Shown piece after piece: positions 47,571-60,200 of a stretch of 64,000 bases of DNA. The stretch's first letter is position 1; the number at the start of each line of letters is the position of its first letter. Source of the stretch: Strigops habroptila (lineage: Eukaryota; Chordata; Aves; Psittaciformes; Psittacidae). The position numbers were made by a program, and so were the translations under genes. Under the pieces are notes generated by a model. It saw only the letters and a program-made list of their open reading frames with translations, ran no database searches and had not been told where the DNA came from. The stretch lies in NCBI RefSeq assembly GCF_004027225.2, contig NC_044282.2:63105725-63169724 (forward strand). Direction: 5' to 3'.

Positions 47571-48879
47571 CAGTGCCAGCGGGGAGCATGGCAGAGCCCT
47601 GCAGTAGGGCTTGGGGGTCCCAGTGGGCCTCGCTGTGCCGCACCACCCTGGTGCAGCCCTGCAGCGCTTCAATGGGACCCTTGGCCCTGCCACACCTTTC
47701 ATAGGCCAGGTCCCAACCGGTGCTGTGTCACGGCATGCCGGCACAGTGCGGCATTGGCGCATCCCATGCAGCTACAGCACCTGCTGCGGGCACCCATGGT
47801 TGGGATGCCCAGGCCGGTGCCAGAGCCAGTGCCAATGGGAATCAGGTTCCTGTGGCGGCCCAACTGGAACGGTGCCGGGGCAATGCCGGGCTCAGCTCGG
47901 TGGTGCCAGGGGCACGTTGGCGGTGGCGGCAGTGGGGACGCCGGGGAAAGAGTTCAGTTTTTAACGTACCCGACTCACATCTTTTTTTAAAAACAAACAG
48001 ACAAATTTTGTTGCACAGCCCTTAGATGAAAAACGGTAAAAAACAGAGAAAATAAAAATTAAAATAAGCCTAAATTCCTTAAGATCCGCCGAGGGAGTAG
48101 GGGACAAACACGGTGCTAAAACATTTTATTAAAAATATATATTGTTAAATTAAGTCTGCTGTCTGGACAATGACTGTTTTGTTTTCTTGTAGTGGAGTTT
48201 CAAAGAGCACTATTATTTTACTCTTATATATTATTATTAAAAAAAAAAAAGAAAAAAAAAGAAAAACAAAAAGGCATTTTAACTTTGTACTTGAAAACTA
48301 AACAAGAGATTTCATGTGTTTTAGCCTAGACATTGAAGTAGCTGACGCTTAACTATTTGTGGGGAATCATGTACTCATACCGAGGGTTAAATGCGTAGAG
48401 TTCGGTACCCTCCTCTTCCTCCTCTTCCTCCTCCTCTCCTATGATTTGGCTCAGCCTGTGCCCCACCGCCACATTCCCAGCCGCCCCGGCTGCTCCCCCC
48501 ACCCCCAAATCCCTATCCCAAACCTCTCCTTTTCCTCCCCATTTTATTTTGTACTTTCCTCTCTCTCGGTTCGTCCCTTCTGTTTTTTGTTGGTTTGTTT
48601 TTTTAGGGTCGCTTCTCTATTTATTGCCGCTGAATACTGTGCATCTCACCGTACGGTTCTGGCCCGCGGGGCTGCCCGGCGCTCTGTCGTGTCTGTGTAA
48701 GTATTGCTCGTGACATAGCTGTTCTGAACTAATACAAGGTCAATGCGTGCAGCAGATGTAGGAAGTCTGTCCGTTCCGCTTCCATCCCATCCTCCTGATT
48801 TTTTTTTTTTTCTTTGGTGCCCAGAAGAGTATAATACAGATGAGCTCCTTTCTAATGTACTTGTGCTGGAGAACACTTG

Positions 48880-48905
48880 AATAAATGTACTGTTTTTGTG
48901 CAAAA
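48880..48905 (+). terminator. DNMT3A: Distal polyadenylation signal of DNMT3A
   Basis: AATAAA at 48,880-48,885 is followed 15-20 bases later by a C and then an A-rich tract (48,902-48,955). The upstream sequence is T-rich. It is the best 3' end for the long DNMT3A transcript. Confidence 0.7.
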
Positions 48906-49019
48906 AAAAAAAAAAGAGAAAAAAAGAGGAAAAAAAAAAGAGAAAAAGAAATCCTTCCTGTTGTTATGTGCTGTGTCCTCCCGCTATTCTCGGTGGGCAT
49001 CTGGGGAGCATAGGGTTCG

Positions 49020-49985
49020 GGGGGGGCTGCACGGGGTAGGGGGGTCCCCATGGGTGGTGGGGTCCCGGCAATGGTGGGGTTGTGGCAGTTGTTGGGGTCC
49101 TAATGGATGGTGGGATCTGGACGATGGTGGGATCCTGGTGGGCGGTTGGGGCCCGGCGGATGGTGGAGTCCCAGCATGGTGGAGTCCCAATGGGTAGTGA
49201 CATCCCAGCACATGTGAAAAGGTCCAGATGATGGTGGGGTCGCGGAGGGCAGTGAGGTCCTGATGGGTGGTAGGGTCCCAATGGGTGTGGGATTCAGGTA
49301 AACGGTAGTGGGAACTGGGGTTGCGGTAGACAGTGGAGTCTTGGCAGATGTTGACGTCTCAGCAGATGGTGGGGTCCTGGTGACAGTGAGGTCCTGTGAT
49401 GGGGTCCAGCAAGTGGTGGGACCATGGCAGGCAGTGGGATCCTGGTGATGGTAGGGTCCCTGCAGGCAGTGGGGTCTCAGTATGTTGTGGGATCCAAGGG
49501 ATGGTGGGGTCTCAGTGGGCAGTGGGTTCCGAGTGCTGGTGGTGGAGTCCAAGTGGGTGGTGGGATCAAAGCAAGGGTGGGGTCCCACTGGAAACTCGGT
49601 TCCTGGTGGGCTGTGGGGTCCCAGCGGACAATAGGGTCCCAATGGTTGGTGCGGTCCCAATGTGTGTTGGGGGGCCAGTGGATAAGGAGGTCCCAGTGGG
49701 GTTCCAGCCATTGTTGGGGTCCAACAATGGTGGGGTCTTGGTGGGCAGTGGGGTCCTACTGCAGGTGGTGGGGTCCCAGTTGGTGGTGGGATTCAGGCAA
49801 CCCCAGTGGGAACTGGGGTCCTGGTGGACAATGTGGTCCTGATGGGTGGTGGAGTCCTGGTGGACAATGGAGTCCTAGCAAGTGGGGGATCCTGGTGATG
49901 GTGGGGACCTCGCAGGCAGTGGGGTCGCAGTGCAGGTAGTAGATCCCAGTGGGTGGTGGGGTCCTAGTGCATGGTGAGGTCACTG
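49020..49985. repeat. 18-bp minisatellite downstream of DNMT3A
   Basis: About 50 degenerate units of 18 bases such as TGGTGGGGTCCCAGTGGG and TGGTGGGGTCCTGGTGGG. It begins about 110 bases after the poly(A) signal. No gene is present. Confidence 0.85.
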
Positions 49986-50524
49986 GGGAGGACACTGGGG
50001 GCTTTGCTCATGCAGCACTGGGCTGTGCAGATGCAGAGCCCAGTGCAAGGTGGGACACCATGTCTCTGGCCCATGAGGACACTGTCCTGTGCTGCTCCTG
50101 CCTCAGTTTCCCCTCCAGCCATGCAGCACTGGGTTGGTGGGAATACTCCTAGGGACACCCTAGTCCCTGTGCTGGACCCCAAGATGGTGGAGACCTGAGT
50201 GTGGCCCAGAGATGGAGCCCAGGAAGGGAGTGAGGGACCCCGGGGCCAGAGAGAGCACCCACCCCCCTGCAGCTGGGGGCTGCCAGGCAGCAGGCTGGAG
50301 CTGGGGAGGGCAGAGATGGGTGAAACACACCTTGGGACAGGGCTAGAGGAGGAAAACCTCCTGGAATGGGGAACTGCCAGTCTGGGGCTCTCCTGAGACA
50401 CCCTGAGTCTTTCTGAGCCCGTCCCAGTCTCTTCCGGAAGGCGGGGGGACAGATTCCTGAATGCCACAACAGCAGGTACAGGTCATGGGGCCTTATGGAC
50501 AAGGGATGACTGGGAAAAGTCCCT

Positions 50525-51362
50525 AATTTGCCAACCATACACACAACTTCATTGCCTTTGTGGTCAAGCAAAGTCAGCTGCCTATGTAAACCTCATGGAG
50601 TTCAACAAAGCCAAGTGCAAAGTCCTGTACCTGGGTCAGGCAACCCCTGGTATCAGTATGGGCTGGGGGATGAAGGGATGGAGAGCAGCCCTGAGGAGAA
50701 GGACTTGGGGGTGTTAGTCAACAAGAAGCCCAGCATGACCTGGCAGTGTGCTCTTGCAGACCAGAAACCAACTGTGTCCTGGGCTGCATCACCAGCAGCA
50801 TGACCAGCAGGTCGAGGGAGGGGATTCTCTCCCTCTGCTCCACTCTGGTGGGACCCCCCTCGCAGTCCTGTGTCCAGCTCTGGAGTCCTGACATAAGGAT
50901 CAGGACCTGTTGGTGCAAGTCCAGAGGAGGCCACGAAGATGCTCCGAGGGCTGGAGCACCTCTGCTATGGAGACAGGCTGAGAGAGCTGGGCTTGTTCAG
51001 CCTGGAGAAGGCTCCACAGAGACATAAGAGCAGCTTCCAGTGCCTAAAGGGGCTGACAAGAAAGCTGGAGAGGGGCTTTTGATGAGGGCCTGTAGGGACA
51101 GGACAAGGGGGAATGGCTTTAAACTGACAGAGGAGAGATTTAGATGAGATCTTAGGAAGTACTTCCCTGTGAGGGTGGTGAGACACTGGCACAGGTTGCC
51201 CAGAGAAGCTGTGGCTGCCCCATCCCTGGCAGTGTTCAAGGCCAGGTTGGACGGGGCTTGGAGCAACCTGGCCTAGTTGAAGGTATCCCTGCCCGTGGCA
51301 GGGGGTTGGAACTAGAGGAGTTTTAAGGTCCCTTCCCACCCAAACCATTCTATGCGTCTAAG
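50525..51362 (+). mobile_element. CR1 LINE 3' end
   Basis: It begins in ORF2 wording equal to FNKAKCKVL and EEKDLGVLV. Frameshifts break the frame. It then shows the 3' UTR with GGCACAGGTTGCCCAGAGAA and a degraded tail (CATTCTATGCGTCTA) near 51,360. 5'-truncated and inactive. Confidence 0.9.
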
Positions 51363-51639
51363 AAATGCCAAGTCCAGCGCTGGCAGCAGTACCAGCTGAG
51401 AGCAGCTCCACTGGGAGGGACTGGGGGGTCCTGGCAGACACCAGCTGAACTTGAGCCCCCAGTTCCCACCAAGTAACACCCAGAAGTACCCAGTACAGCT
51501 CAGTGCCACAGGTCCCATGGGTGCACGCAGGGGCCAGGTCAGGGACACCAAACTGGACCCTCCTGCACCCCATCCCCACATGCCAGGTGCCTGTGGCCAC
51601 CACAACAGGCTGTGCCAAGAGCTGCTGGGAGGGACTGGG

Positions 51640-51945
51640 AGGTACTGGGCTGTGCTGGGTGCTACTGGGCACTGCTGGACTGTACTAGACACTACTGGCC
51701 GTTACTGGCCGTTACTGGCTGTTACTAGTCATTACTGGGTGTTGCTGGGCACTACTGAGTGTTACAAGGCTGTGCTGGGCTGTGCTGGGTACTGATGGGA
51801 TCTGCCAGGCGGTACAGGGCACTACTGGGCATTACTGGTCGTTACTGGGTGTTATTGGGCTATACTAGGTGTTACTGGCTTGTACTGGGTGTTACTGGCT
51901 GTTGCTGGGGTGTACTGGGTGTTATGGGTTTGTACTTGGAGGAGC
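51640..51945. repeat. 10-bp-period array (TGTTACTGGG type)
   Basis: About 30 degenerate decamers such as CGTTACTGGC, TGTTACTGGG and CACTACTGGG run head to tail. The spacing is close to one DNA turn. Confidence 0.8.
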
Positions 51946-52099
51946 TTGTGGGACTGTCACAGGTGGCCATGGGGAAGCGGTGGGATACTGTGGAGTATCA
52001 GGGGTGACATGAGAGGGATGGCGGGTACCAGGGGGGTGCCATGGGCGGATGTCATGGGGGGAAATGGGTTGTTGGGAGGTGCGGGGGGGGGCATCGGTC

Positions 52100-53450
52100 C
52101 CGGGAGGCCAGGGGGGTCACGGGGGGAGCTGGGGAGTCCCGGGGGGTCCCCGGGGTCACGGGGTTACTCGGGGCCGTCCCCGCGCGCCTTTGTGCGGGTT
52201 CCCGTCGCCACGGCAACCGCGCTGGCAGGTGGCCGGGTCCTGAGCGCCGGCCCCGCCCCGTCCGCCTGTCAGTCAGGCCGCGCGCAGCTCACCCTGCTGG
52301 GGGATACAAGCCTCGCCCCCAGCGGCGAAGCCGAGCGGCGATTGGCAGAGGCGGCGGGCAGGCCCCGCCCCCACCGCGCAGGTTTGGGTGAGAGGCGATC
52401 GCGGACGGGCAGCGCGGCGGGCGCAGCCGGAGCGGGAGCGCAGCGGGAGCGGGAGGTACCGGCGGCGCCGGGCGGGGTCGGGCGGTTCCCACACTGGCGG
52501 GACCTGTCTTGTCGCGGCCGTATCGCGACGGGTGGGGCAATCGCGACAGGTGCATGTATCGCGACAGGCGGGGTGTCGCGACAGGCGAGGAGGGCGAGCG
52601 CCCATGTGGCGCCTCGCGGAGTATTGAGGGGCAGAAAGGCTGCGTGTGGGCCCCGCCCGTGCATGGCGGGTCACCTGTCGCTACAAGACGATGGTGTCGC
52701 GACAGCGCGAAGGGTTCGCCTCGGCGCGGTGTGGCAATGGGGCCGCCCCGCCCGAGCGGGTCCGGCTTCTCTGTCGGCCCCGTGTCGCGACCGGGTGCGG
52801 AGCAGCAGGTGCACGGGGCGCGGAGGGGCCGGACCCGGGAAGCGGTAGCGCGGGCGGTGGTCTCGCCGGGCCCGGGCCATTGTTCCGCGGGGGCTCCCGG
52901 GCGGCCCGGCCCCGCCCCGCCCGGAGCATCCTTTGTGCTGGGCGGCACCGGGCTTTGTCTGCGGGGCCGCCCCGGGGCGGGGGCCGGACTCAGCGCCCCC
53001 TCTTCCCCAGTGACCGGGTACCGGGCCTCGCACCCCCGGGGCCGCCCCTCACCCCGGAGCCCCGTGCCTTGCGAGCCCCAGCACCCCGCACCGGGGAGCC
53101 CCCACCAGCCTCCGTCTGTACCCGGGGACCCCCCCTGCGGCTCCGGCTCGGACCCCCCGCGCCGGGCTGGCAGCCCCCCCCGGCCTCGGTGCCCGCCGCG
53201 CCGCCGGCCTGCCGCAGTGACGGCTGCGACGCACCCACCCGGCACGCCCTGGGCTGCGATGGGGACCCCGCAACGGGGCCGGGGGACCCCGCCGGCCACC
53301 GGCACCCCTCTGCCGTGGCAGCCGCCGGGTGTGGCCGTGCCGTGTGCCGTGCCAAGGTGCCCGCGGGGACCAGATCCGGCTGCTCGCAGGCCCGCAGCAT
53401 CCCGGGCGGACGATGCTGGTGGAGCATCCCTGGCCCCCACCGTCGGTTAC
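52100..53450 (+). promoter_or_regulatory. DPYSL5: CpG island, candidate DPYSL5 promoter and first exon
   Basis: A strong CpG island about 4 kb upstream of the DPYSL5 start codon. It shows a reverse CCAAT box (ATTGG at 52,341-52,345), GC boxes (52,251-52,258 and 52,363-52,372) and a donor GGGAG/GTACCG at 52,456. A short non-coding first exon ending at 52,455 is plausible. Six TCGCGA palindromes follow between 52,523 and 52,790. Long open frames here are composition effects. Confidence 0.6.
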
Positions 53451-56400
53451 GGTCGCACGACTCCCCATGTCCTGCCTGGGGCGGTGGCTCGCTCACCCCG
53501 CACCGAAGCTTGTCCTGACTGCAGGGCGGTCGGTGGGACCCCAGCAGTGGGGCTGGGATCGCATGTGCAGCACCGCGGCGGGCACCCAGCCTGGCCATAT
53601 CCAAAACGGAGCCGGGGCTGGGCTGAGAGGATCGTGGTGGCAGTGACCCCCTCAAGATGCATCTCCCGGGCAGGAGGCGATGCCAACCCACCCACCAAGG
53701 GCAGACGGGGACAGGATGGTCGTGGTTTGGTGTCACCAGTGGCACCGATGCTGCCTGGGAGGGACAGTCACCGCGCCCAGCCCTGACAAAGGAGGGTGCC
53801 GGGTGGGTAGCGGGGGGGGTCACCGGCGCAGACAAAAGCGGGGGGTGGTGGAGGGGCTGCGTCCGTGGCGGGTGTGGGAGCAGCCCCAAGCTTTGCTGCA
53901 CAATGCAGCTCTGTGTGCAGCCGCACCACAGCCCCACTGTCCCGGCACAAAGGCCAGGCCCAGCAGCCGCCCTGTCCCCAACAGGTGCCCCTCGGCAGCC
54001 CCCGGCAGGGCGGGGGTCCCTTTGTCCTGCCGGGGTCACAGCTGTCTCCAGCCAGCAGCCGGCGGGCGCTGGGGTGGCTGCAAGCCCCCCGAGATGGCCA
54101 CGCTGCTTTGTGTGCTGGGAAGAGCCTCTGCGGCCCCCTGCCACCTGGGGCTCACCCAAGGACGGCTGAGCCAGGGGCTGCTGCAGTGATGGGCCTAGTT
54201 GGGGGGTCCCCGAGGATGCTGTGCCCCCCCAGTGCTGCCACCGTATTTCTGCCCTGCCTCGGGAACCTGTTGTGTTGCTGAAACCTCCTGCTTGCCATGC
54301 CAGCCAGCAGCCTGATGCTGGTTGTGCCACCGCACCACAGCGGCTCACCAGCGCACAGGCAGGAACCCCAGTGTTCCCAGGGCAGGCTGTGCTGCTCTGG
54401 CACAGCAGCAAGGCTGGGAGATAGAGAGGCAGAGCCCCTGAGTGAGCTGGGGGGGCGTTGGGTATGAGCTCGGGGTACCTGTGCTGGACAGGCCACAGTG
54501 GGCACCCTGGGAACCAGCGTACGGGACCAGTGCGCTGACCGGGGAAGTTGCTGGAAGTGCTGGAGGTGGGAGGAACAGGGGTATCTGGCTGCGTCCCTGA
54601 GGAGGGGTCACGAAAGGGGCCTGTGCAGGATGGTGGGGGGATCACTGCGGCGGCGGCAATGGCATGGGCAGCTCATGGCAGCCAAACCCACAGGCAGCAT
54701 GTTGAGCTGCCAGCCCTCATCTGTGCATCATGTCCAGCCCACGTCAGGCTCACCCTCGCCTGTGTCCCCACAGCCAGTGCCTCACCCTGTCACAGATGCA
54801 GCTGGCAGTGGGGCCGTGCCTGGCAGTGTGAGGCCATGAGGTGGGCCAGGCAGTGTGGGACCCCAGCCTGGGTCAGGTCCCACCCTGGTCCGTGAAGCAC
54901 CAGGCACAGTGGGTGCCCTCTCCCCCCATCCCACCTATGTTGGGGGGCCTTGCTCATGCCACAAAATGAGAAGTGCTGCAGCACTAGTGGGAGCCAGAAC
55001 AAGCTGCCTCCCCACACCCTACCGTGCTCCAGATCCGTCTGTCACAGCAACCCGCTTTCATCTTGGGGTACGATGCACCACCTCCCTCCTGCACCCCCAT
55101 TCCTACACTGCACCAGCACTGTCCTGCCTGGCCCACCTCTGTCCTGAGGTCCCAGGGAGGCTCATGGGAGCAGTGGGCACTGCCATGTCTCCCGTGATCC
55201 CTCACCCCACCAAGGTCAGTGACGTCTTGCCACATCCTATGGTCCTGGCTGCTGCTGGCACAGTCTCGCAGGTCTTTGGCTGTGGCTGCCCCCTCATCCC
55301 CCTCATCCCTGGCAGTGCAGCCGTGGGTCTGGGTGTCCACCAGCACCAGGGCAGTGGCTTTCCCAGGTCCTAGGCAGAGCTGGGGGGCAGGTGCAGGCAG
55401 GGGTGCTGGTGCCCAGTGTGCTATGCATAAAGTTGCTGCCATCCCTACTTGGTCCCTCTGGTACCTGTTTTCCTCTGCTGACCCTTGTCAGCTGGCACAG
55501 CTGTGCATGCAGCAGCATTCCTGGCGGGATGGGGGCTGCCTTTCCCAGGAGGATTCCCTGTGACAGGAAGGTTGCCTGCGAGACCCTGTTCCAGAGTCAG
55601 AGCAGCAAGGCAAGGCACAGGCTGGCACCAGGCTTGCCCATAGCAGGGCTGGCACTGTCACACAGAGCCCCAGGGCAGGAGCCATCCCAGGAAGACCTCC
55701 CAGTGCCCCTAGGCCCAGCGCAACTGCATCCTTGTGGTGGGCACAGCCCACCCTCCCTGGGCAGCTGCTCCTGCCCATGGCGCTGGGAATGCTCAGCTGC
55801 CAGGCAAGGCCCTGTTCAGCCTCGCCGGCCACCACGGCTCCCAGCCAGCTCTGGGGAAGCTATTTGCTGCCCAGCTGGTGTTCTGCTGGTGGCTGGGAGT
55901 CACTGGCATGCACTCAGGACAGTCAGAGCGGTTCCCTGGCCACAGCATCTGTGTGGCCAGCCCCTCGCTGCAAGGGACCGTGCCCCATGCCTCGGCACTA
56001 GCCCCAGCATTGTGTCAAGGACAGCATGTGCCATGCCTGTGCAGGGACTTGAGAACTGCTCACACTGGAGCTGTGGCTCGCCAGGCAGTGTCCCTGCCCT
56101 TCGTCTGGAGGTGAGGGGGGCTCCGCTGCCTAGCCCCCATGGGCGCAATCGTGCAGACAGCAATGGGGTGTCCCAGGGGTGTCCTGCAGAGGGGTCTGGG
56201 GGTCCCAGCCCACCTCGCAGTGGGAGGTGCTCCTGGGGTGCCTGTGCAACCAACATGTGCTGTCCCTGCTCAGACGGGTCGATTGTGTTTGACCTTCATC
56301 TACCAAATGAATTATAGATCATGTCTGGGGACACCTCTCTCTGCCGGAGGGGCTCCAGCAGGGCTGGCACTGTGCAGGGCTGTGGCACAGAGGCACTGGC

Positions 56401-56936
56401 ACCCTCCATGCCAGCACTGGCCACCCTACAGTGCCACCAGGACAAGGCAGGCAGCCTGCCCCTAGCATGGGTTGCACCCCAGGAAGAAGCCCCAGCAGTG
56501 GCCCCGCGGCACATGTGGCACCCAGCTGGGACATGGCTCCATCCTGCACCCTGCAGTGGGGTGGGGGTCCAGCAGCCTGGATGTGGGTGCTGGGACCATG
56601 GGCTGGGCAGCACTGACCGGGTGCAGGCTCATGTCGCCAGAGCAGGGGGGCTCAGAGCACCCAGGGCCTCCTCCTCTGTGGATTTCCTGGGATAATCCAG
56701 TGTTGACACGGTCCAGGGTGGGGATGGGCATGGCAGACATGCAGCTGCAGGGCTGCCTGGAGCCCTGCCTGCCTGCACCAGGTCCCTGTGCAGAGAAGCA
56801 GGACTTGAGTTCCCCCATGCCAGCCTGGGATGCCCAGGGAGGGGTGGGCAATGGGGGTGAGACCCCCTAGTTCTGGCAGGCTGCTCGGAACAGGAGCACC
56901 TGGCAGCCACCCCAAGGCTGATGTTTGTCCTCACAG
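52456..56936 (+). other. DPYSL5: Putative DPYSL5 intron 1
   Basis: If the first exon ends at 52,455, this is one 4.5 kb intron. It holds the rest of the CpG island with the TCGCGA repeats and then ordinary GC-rich sequence. I recognised no mobile element or further exon. Confidence 0.5.
52511..52590. repeat. 18-bp tandem repeat of TCGCGACAGG palindromes
   Basis: TCGCGA starts at 52,523, 52,541, 52,559 and 52,576, spacing 18, 18 and 17 bases, each followed by C. Two more copies at 52,697 and 52,785 are outside the array. TCGCGA is a rare CpG-rich palindrome in vertebrate DNA. Confidence 0.85.
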
Positions 56937-57201
56937 CACCATGCTCGCCAACGCGGCCACCATGCGGATCCTCATCAAGGGGGGGAAGGTGGTGAACGAC
57001 GACTGTACACTGGAGGCAGATGTCTACATCGAGAATGGCATCATCCAGCAAGTGGGTCGCGAGCTCATGATCCCTGGCGGGGCCAAGGTCATCGACGCCA
57101 CTGGCAAGCTTGTCATCCCCGGCGGCATCGACACCAGCACCCACTTCCACCAGACCTTCATGAATGCCACCTGTGTGGATGACTTCTACCACGGCACCAA
57201 G
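56937..57201 (+). CDS. DPYSL5: DPYSL5 exon 2 (start codon at 56941)
   Basis: Acceptor TCCTCACAG ends at 56,936, and CACC precedes the ATG. 87 codons in phase 0 end at GGCACCAAG/GTACCA. It encodes [40 protein letters not shown] and [21 protein letters not shown] second Met at residue 8 is possible, but the first matches human. Confidence 0.96.
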
Positions 57202-60200
57202 GTACCATCTGGCTGCAGCCTCCTTCTGCAACCTCCCTGTGTGCGCTGCCTGCACCCTGATTCCCTGCTCACAGAGGATTCCATGGCTCCTGGGGTGTCA
57301 CAGGGTGTTGGTTCACAGCATTCAGGTTGCCCAGAGAGGCAGTGGATGCACCATCCCTGGAGACATTCAAGGCCAGGCTGGATGGGGCTTTGAGCAACCT
57401 GATCTAGTTGAAGATGTCCCTGCTCATTGCAAGGGGGTTGGACTAGATGGTGTTTGAAGGTCCCTTCCGACCCAAACTATTCCATGATTCTATGATTCTA
57501 TCCATGGGCAAGGGGGATGTTGGGCAGGCAAGAGCATTCGGCAGCCAGGCCCCACCAGTAGGAACTGCATGGTTTGGGCAGGCTCTGCCCTGGCACTGTG
57601 GGCAGCATCAGCTCCCTGGCAGCCTGGCTCAGTGTCCCCATGTCCCCATCCATCAAGTCCCCTTGCTGTGAGCATCCTCCTCCCCTGCTGGGGCACCCGG
57701 TGCCCACATGGAGCCCTTCTGCTCTCCGCACACCACCAGCTGTGTACCCCTGAGCCAATGCTGCTGGCACAGTGCAGAGTGGAAGATGCACCGATAGCAG
57801 CAAGGCTGCCATGGGGCTGCTCTGCAGTGCCAGCCCAGCCTGGGACCCTGTGGTGCCATGCTCTGGGTGACGCTGCTGGGGGGTGTCAAGGGGCCTGAGC
57901 AGTGCCAGGCCCGGCTGCCTCCAGCACTCTGCACAGAGATGCCATTGTGCTGGGCCAGCGCTGGCTGTGCCTGGCCCTGCAGTGAAGGGGTTGGGAGGAC
58001 AGTCGCATGCTGCAGCACAGCGAGGGGCATGGAAGTGTGTCAGAGGGAGGGCAGGGGGCTGGTGCAGTGACCACAGGCACCCAGTGCTATGCTGCTTCCC
58101 ATCTCCATCCCAGCAGCCTGCCTTATAGCACCGCACCACCACCACTGGCTGCGCCAGCCCATGAGGGCAATTGATAAAGGAGCTTTGGGGATTAGCCAGG
58201 CTGGGTGAGCCAAGGACACCGGCGGGTGTGACCGTGCCCATCCCGCTGCCCATGTCTGCCATGCCAGGGGGCTCTCCCTGCAGCCCAAATCCAGTGACTG
58301 GTGCTGCGGGAGGCAGTCGGTGCCTCAGTGGGCCGTAGGATTTTGAGTCTCCAGATGTGTCATGCACCCAGATGTGCCGTTGCAACTTGGCAGCCACAGG
58401 CAGGGTCAGGGCGCTGGGGGGGGGGTTGCCCCCCAGGGTGGTGTGGCGGGATCCCTGCCGGCAACAGGGCCTGGCCCAGAGGATTACCCTGCTCATAGCC
58501 AGGCAGGATTAGTGCTGCCCTGCAGTGTGGGCAGCGGGAGCCGAATCCTGCCCCTCCAGCACTGCTGTAACCCGCAGGCAGCCCTGGTAGGAGGGACGAC
58601 GATGATCATTGGCCACGTCCTGCCCGACAAGGAGACCTCACTGCTGGACGCCTATGAGAAGTGCCGCAGCCTGGCTGACCCCAAGGTCTGCTGCGACTAT
58701 GCCCTGCATATGGGCATCACTTGGTGGGCACCTAAGGTGAGTCCGGTCACACCGGCACAGCACGTCTCCAGCCCCCAGCACAGTGAGTGCCCCAAGAGCA
58801 GCTGCTGTGGCTGGGGCTAATTCCAGCCCCACTGATCCCATTAGCGGCTCAGTGGGGTGGTCTGAGCCCCCAGGCTGCCTTTTGAGCTGCCTTGATCCAG
58901 GCTCACCGGGGCAGGGGGTCCCCATGGGGCTGAGCCCAGATCTGCCATGTCTCCCTCCCCCTGCTGTGCTGACTCCCCTGTCCCAATGCAGGTGAAGGCA
59001 GAGATGGAGACGCTGGTGCGGGAGAAGGGGGTGAACTCATTCCAGATGTTCATGACCTACAAGGACCTGTACATGCTGCGGGACAGCGAGCTTTACCAGG
59101 TCTTCCGGGCCTGCCGTGACTTTGGTGCCATTGCCCGTGTCCATGCTGAGAATGGCGAGCTGGTGGCTGAGGTGACCACTGGGGTCAAGGGGTGCCCAGC
59201 AATGATGGGCAACAGACAGGTGCTTGGGGCAGGCAGAGCCCCCAGTGTTACCCCCATCCTGACATTCCCCTCTGTTTCCCAGGGAGCAAAGGAGGCGCTG
59301 GACCTGGGCATCACGGGGCCGGAGGGTATCGAGATCAGTCGGCCTGAAGAGGTAGGTGACTGCTGGCATCCCCAAGTCACCACACAAACATGGTTGGGGT
59401 GTTCTGGGGCACCCTCTTGGCTGGCATCATCCGTGCACCCATCCATGCACCCATCTATGCCATCCATGTGCCCGTCTGTGCCATTATGTACCCATCTGCA
59501 TGCCCATCCTTTCACCACCCATCAGTGCCACCAAGCCCAACCCTGTACCATGCCCCAGCTGGGGCATTTTGCCGTGCCGTGCTTCTCACTGCCTGCTCTC
59601 TCCACAGCTGGAAGCCGAGGCCACACACCGCGTCATCACCATTGCCAACAGGGTGAGTGGTCCCAAGCTGGGGTTTGCACTGGGGTCCCCTCCATGAGCA
59701 CGCTGGGTGTGTGGCACACGGCAGTGCTGGACCACAATGGGCATCCCACCTCCTTGTGTGGTTGGGGCATCCCCTTTCGCTGCAGCTGGGGTGGGTGCCC
59801 TGGTTCCTTAGGGGGAGCCCACCGGGGGCATGGAGAGCCCCCATGGAACTAGGGCACCATAGGGAAAGTGACACTGACCCCCTCTCCACAGACCCACTGC
59901 CCTGTTTACCTGGTGAACGTCTCCAGTATGTCCGCAGGGGATGTCATTGCTGCCGCCAAGATGCAAGGTAGATGGGCACTCCCAGAGCAGGATGTGGCCC
60001 CCTCCAGGCTGGCAGTGGGGTGGGACGTGGGCACACACGGAGCGTGTACATGCAAGTGTGAGCGCCTGTGGGGTCACAGACATGGAGCACATGTAGGGAT
60101 GTGGGCATACAGCAACAAGGACACATGGGCAAGGGGCACATGCACAGACACAGACATGCCCACAGACATGGGACACATGTGGGGTGAATGTGGGCACCAG

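Larger units (their letters stand above)
44555..48900 (+). other. DNMT3A: DNMT3A 3' untranslated region (long form)
   Basis: Runs from the stop to the AATAAA at 48,880. It holds an A-rich stretch (44,760-44,880), a block near 45,255-45,600 that I recognise as closely matching mammalian DNMT3A 3' UTRs (CCTACCACAC, GTTACCTCTTGTTTACAG, then AT-rich TATATATGATAGATATGAG), a GGT/GGC triplet tract (45,597-45,640), eight miR-29 seed matches (45,423-46,662), a 31-bp minisatellite (46,888-47,570), and an AT-rich distal part (47,990-48,420). The A-rich AAAATAAAAATT near 48,050 may be an earlier poly(A) signal. Confidence 0.8.
48906..52300. other. Intergenic region DNMT3A to DPYSL5
   Basis: Contains the 18-bp array, a CR1 copy (50,525-51,362), a 10-bp-period array (51,640-51,945) and the approach to the DPYSL5 CpG island. 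No coding exon was recognised in the 3.4 kb. Confidence 0.7.

Noticed and set aside
52289-54645. Long frames on both strands in the DPYSL5 CpG island (up to 551 codons)
   Set aside because: Low stop density of CpG-rich DNA; opposite-strand frames overlap and none resembles a protein.
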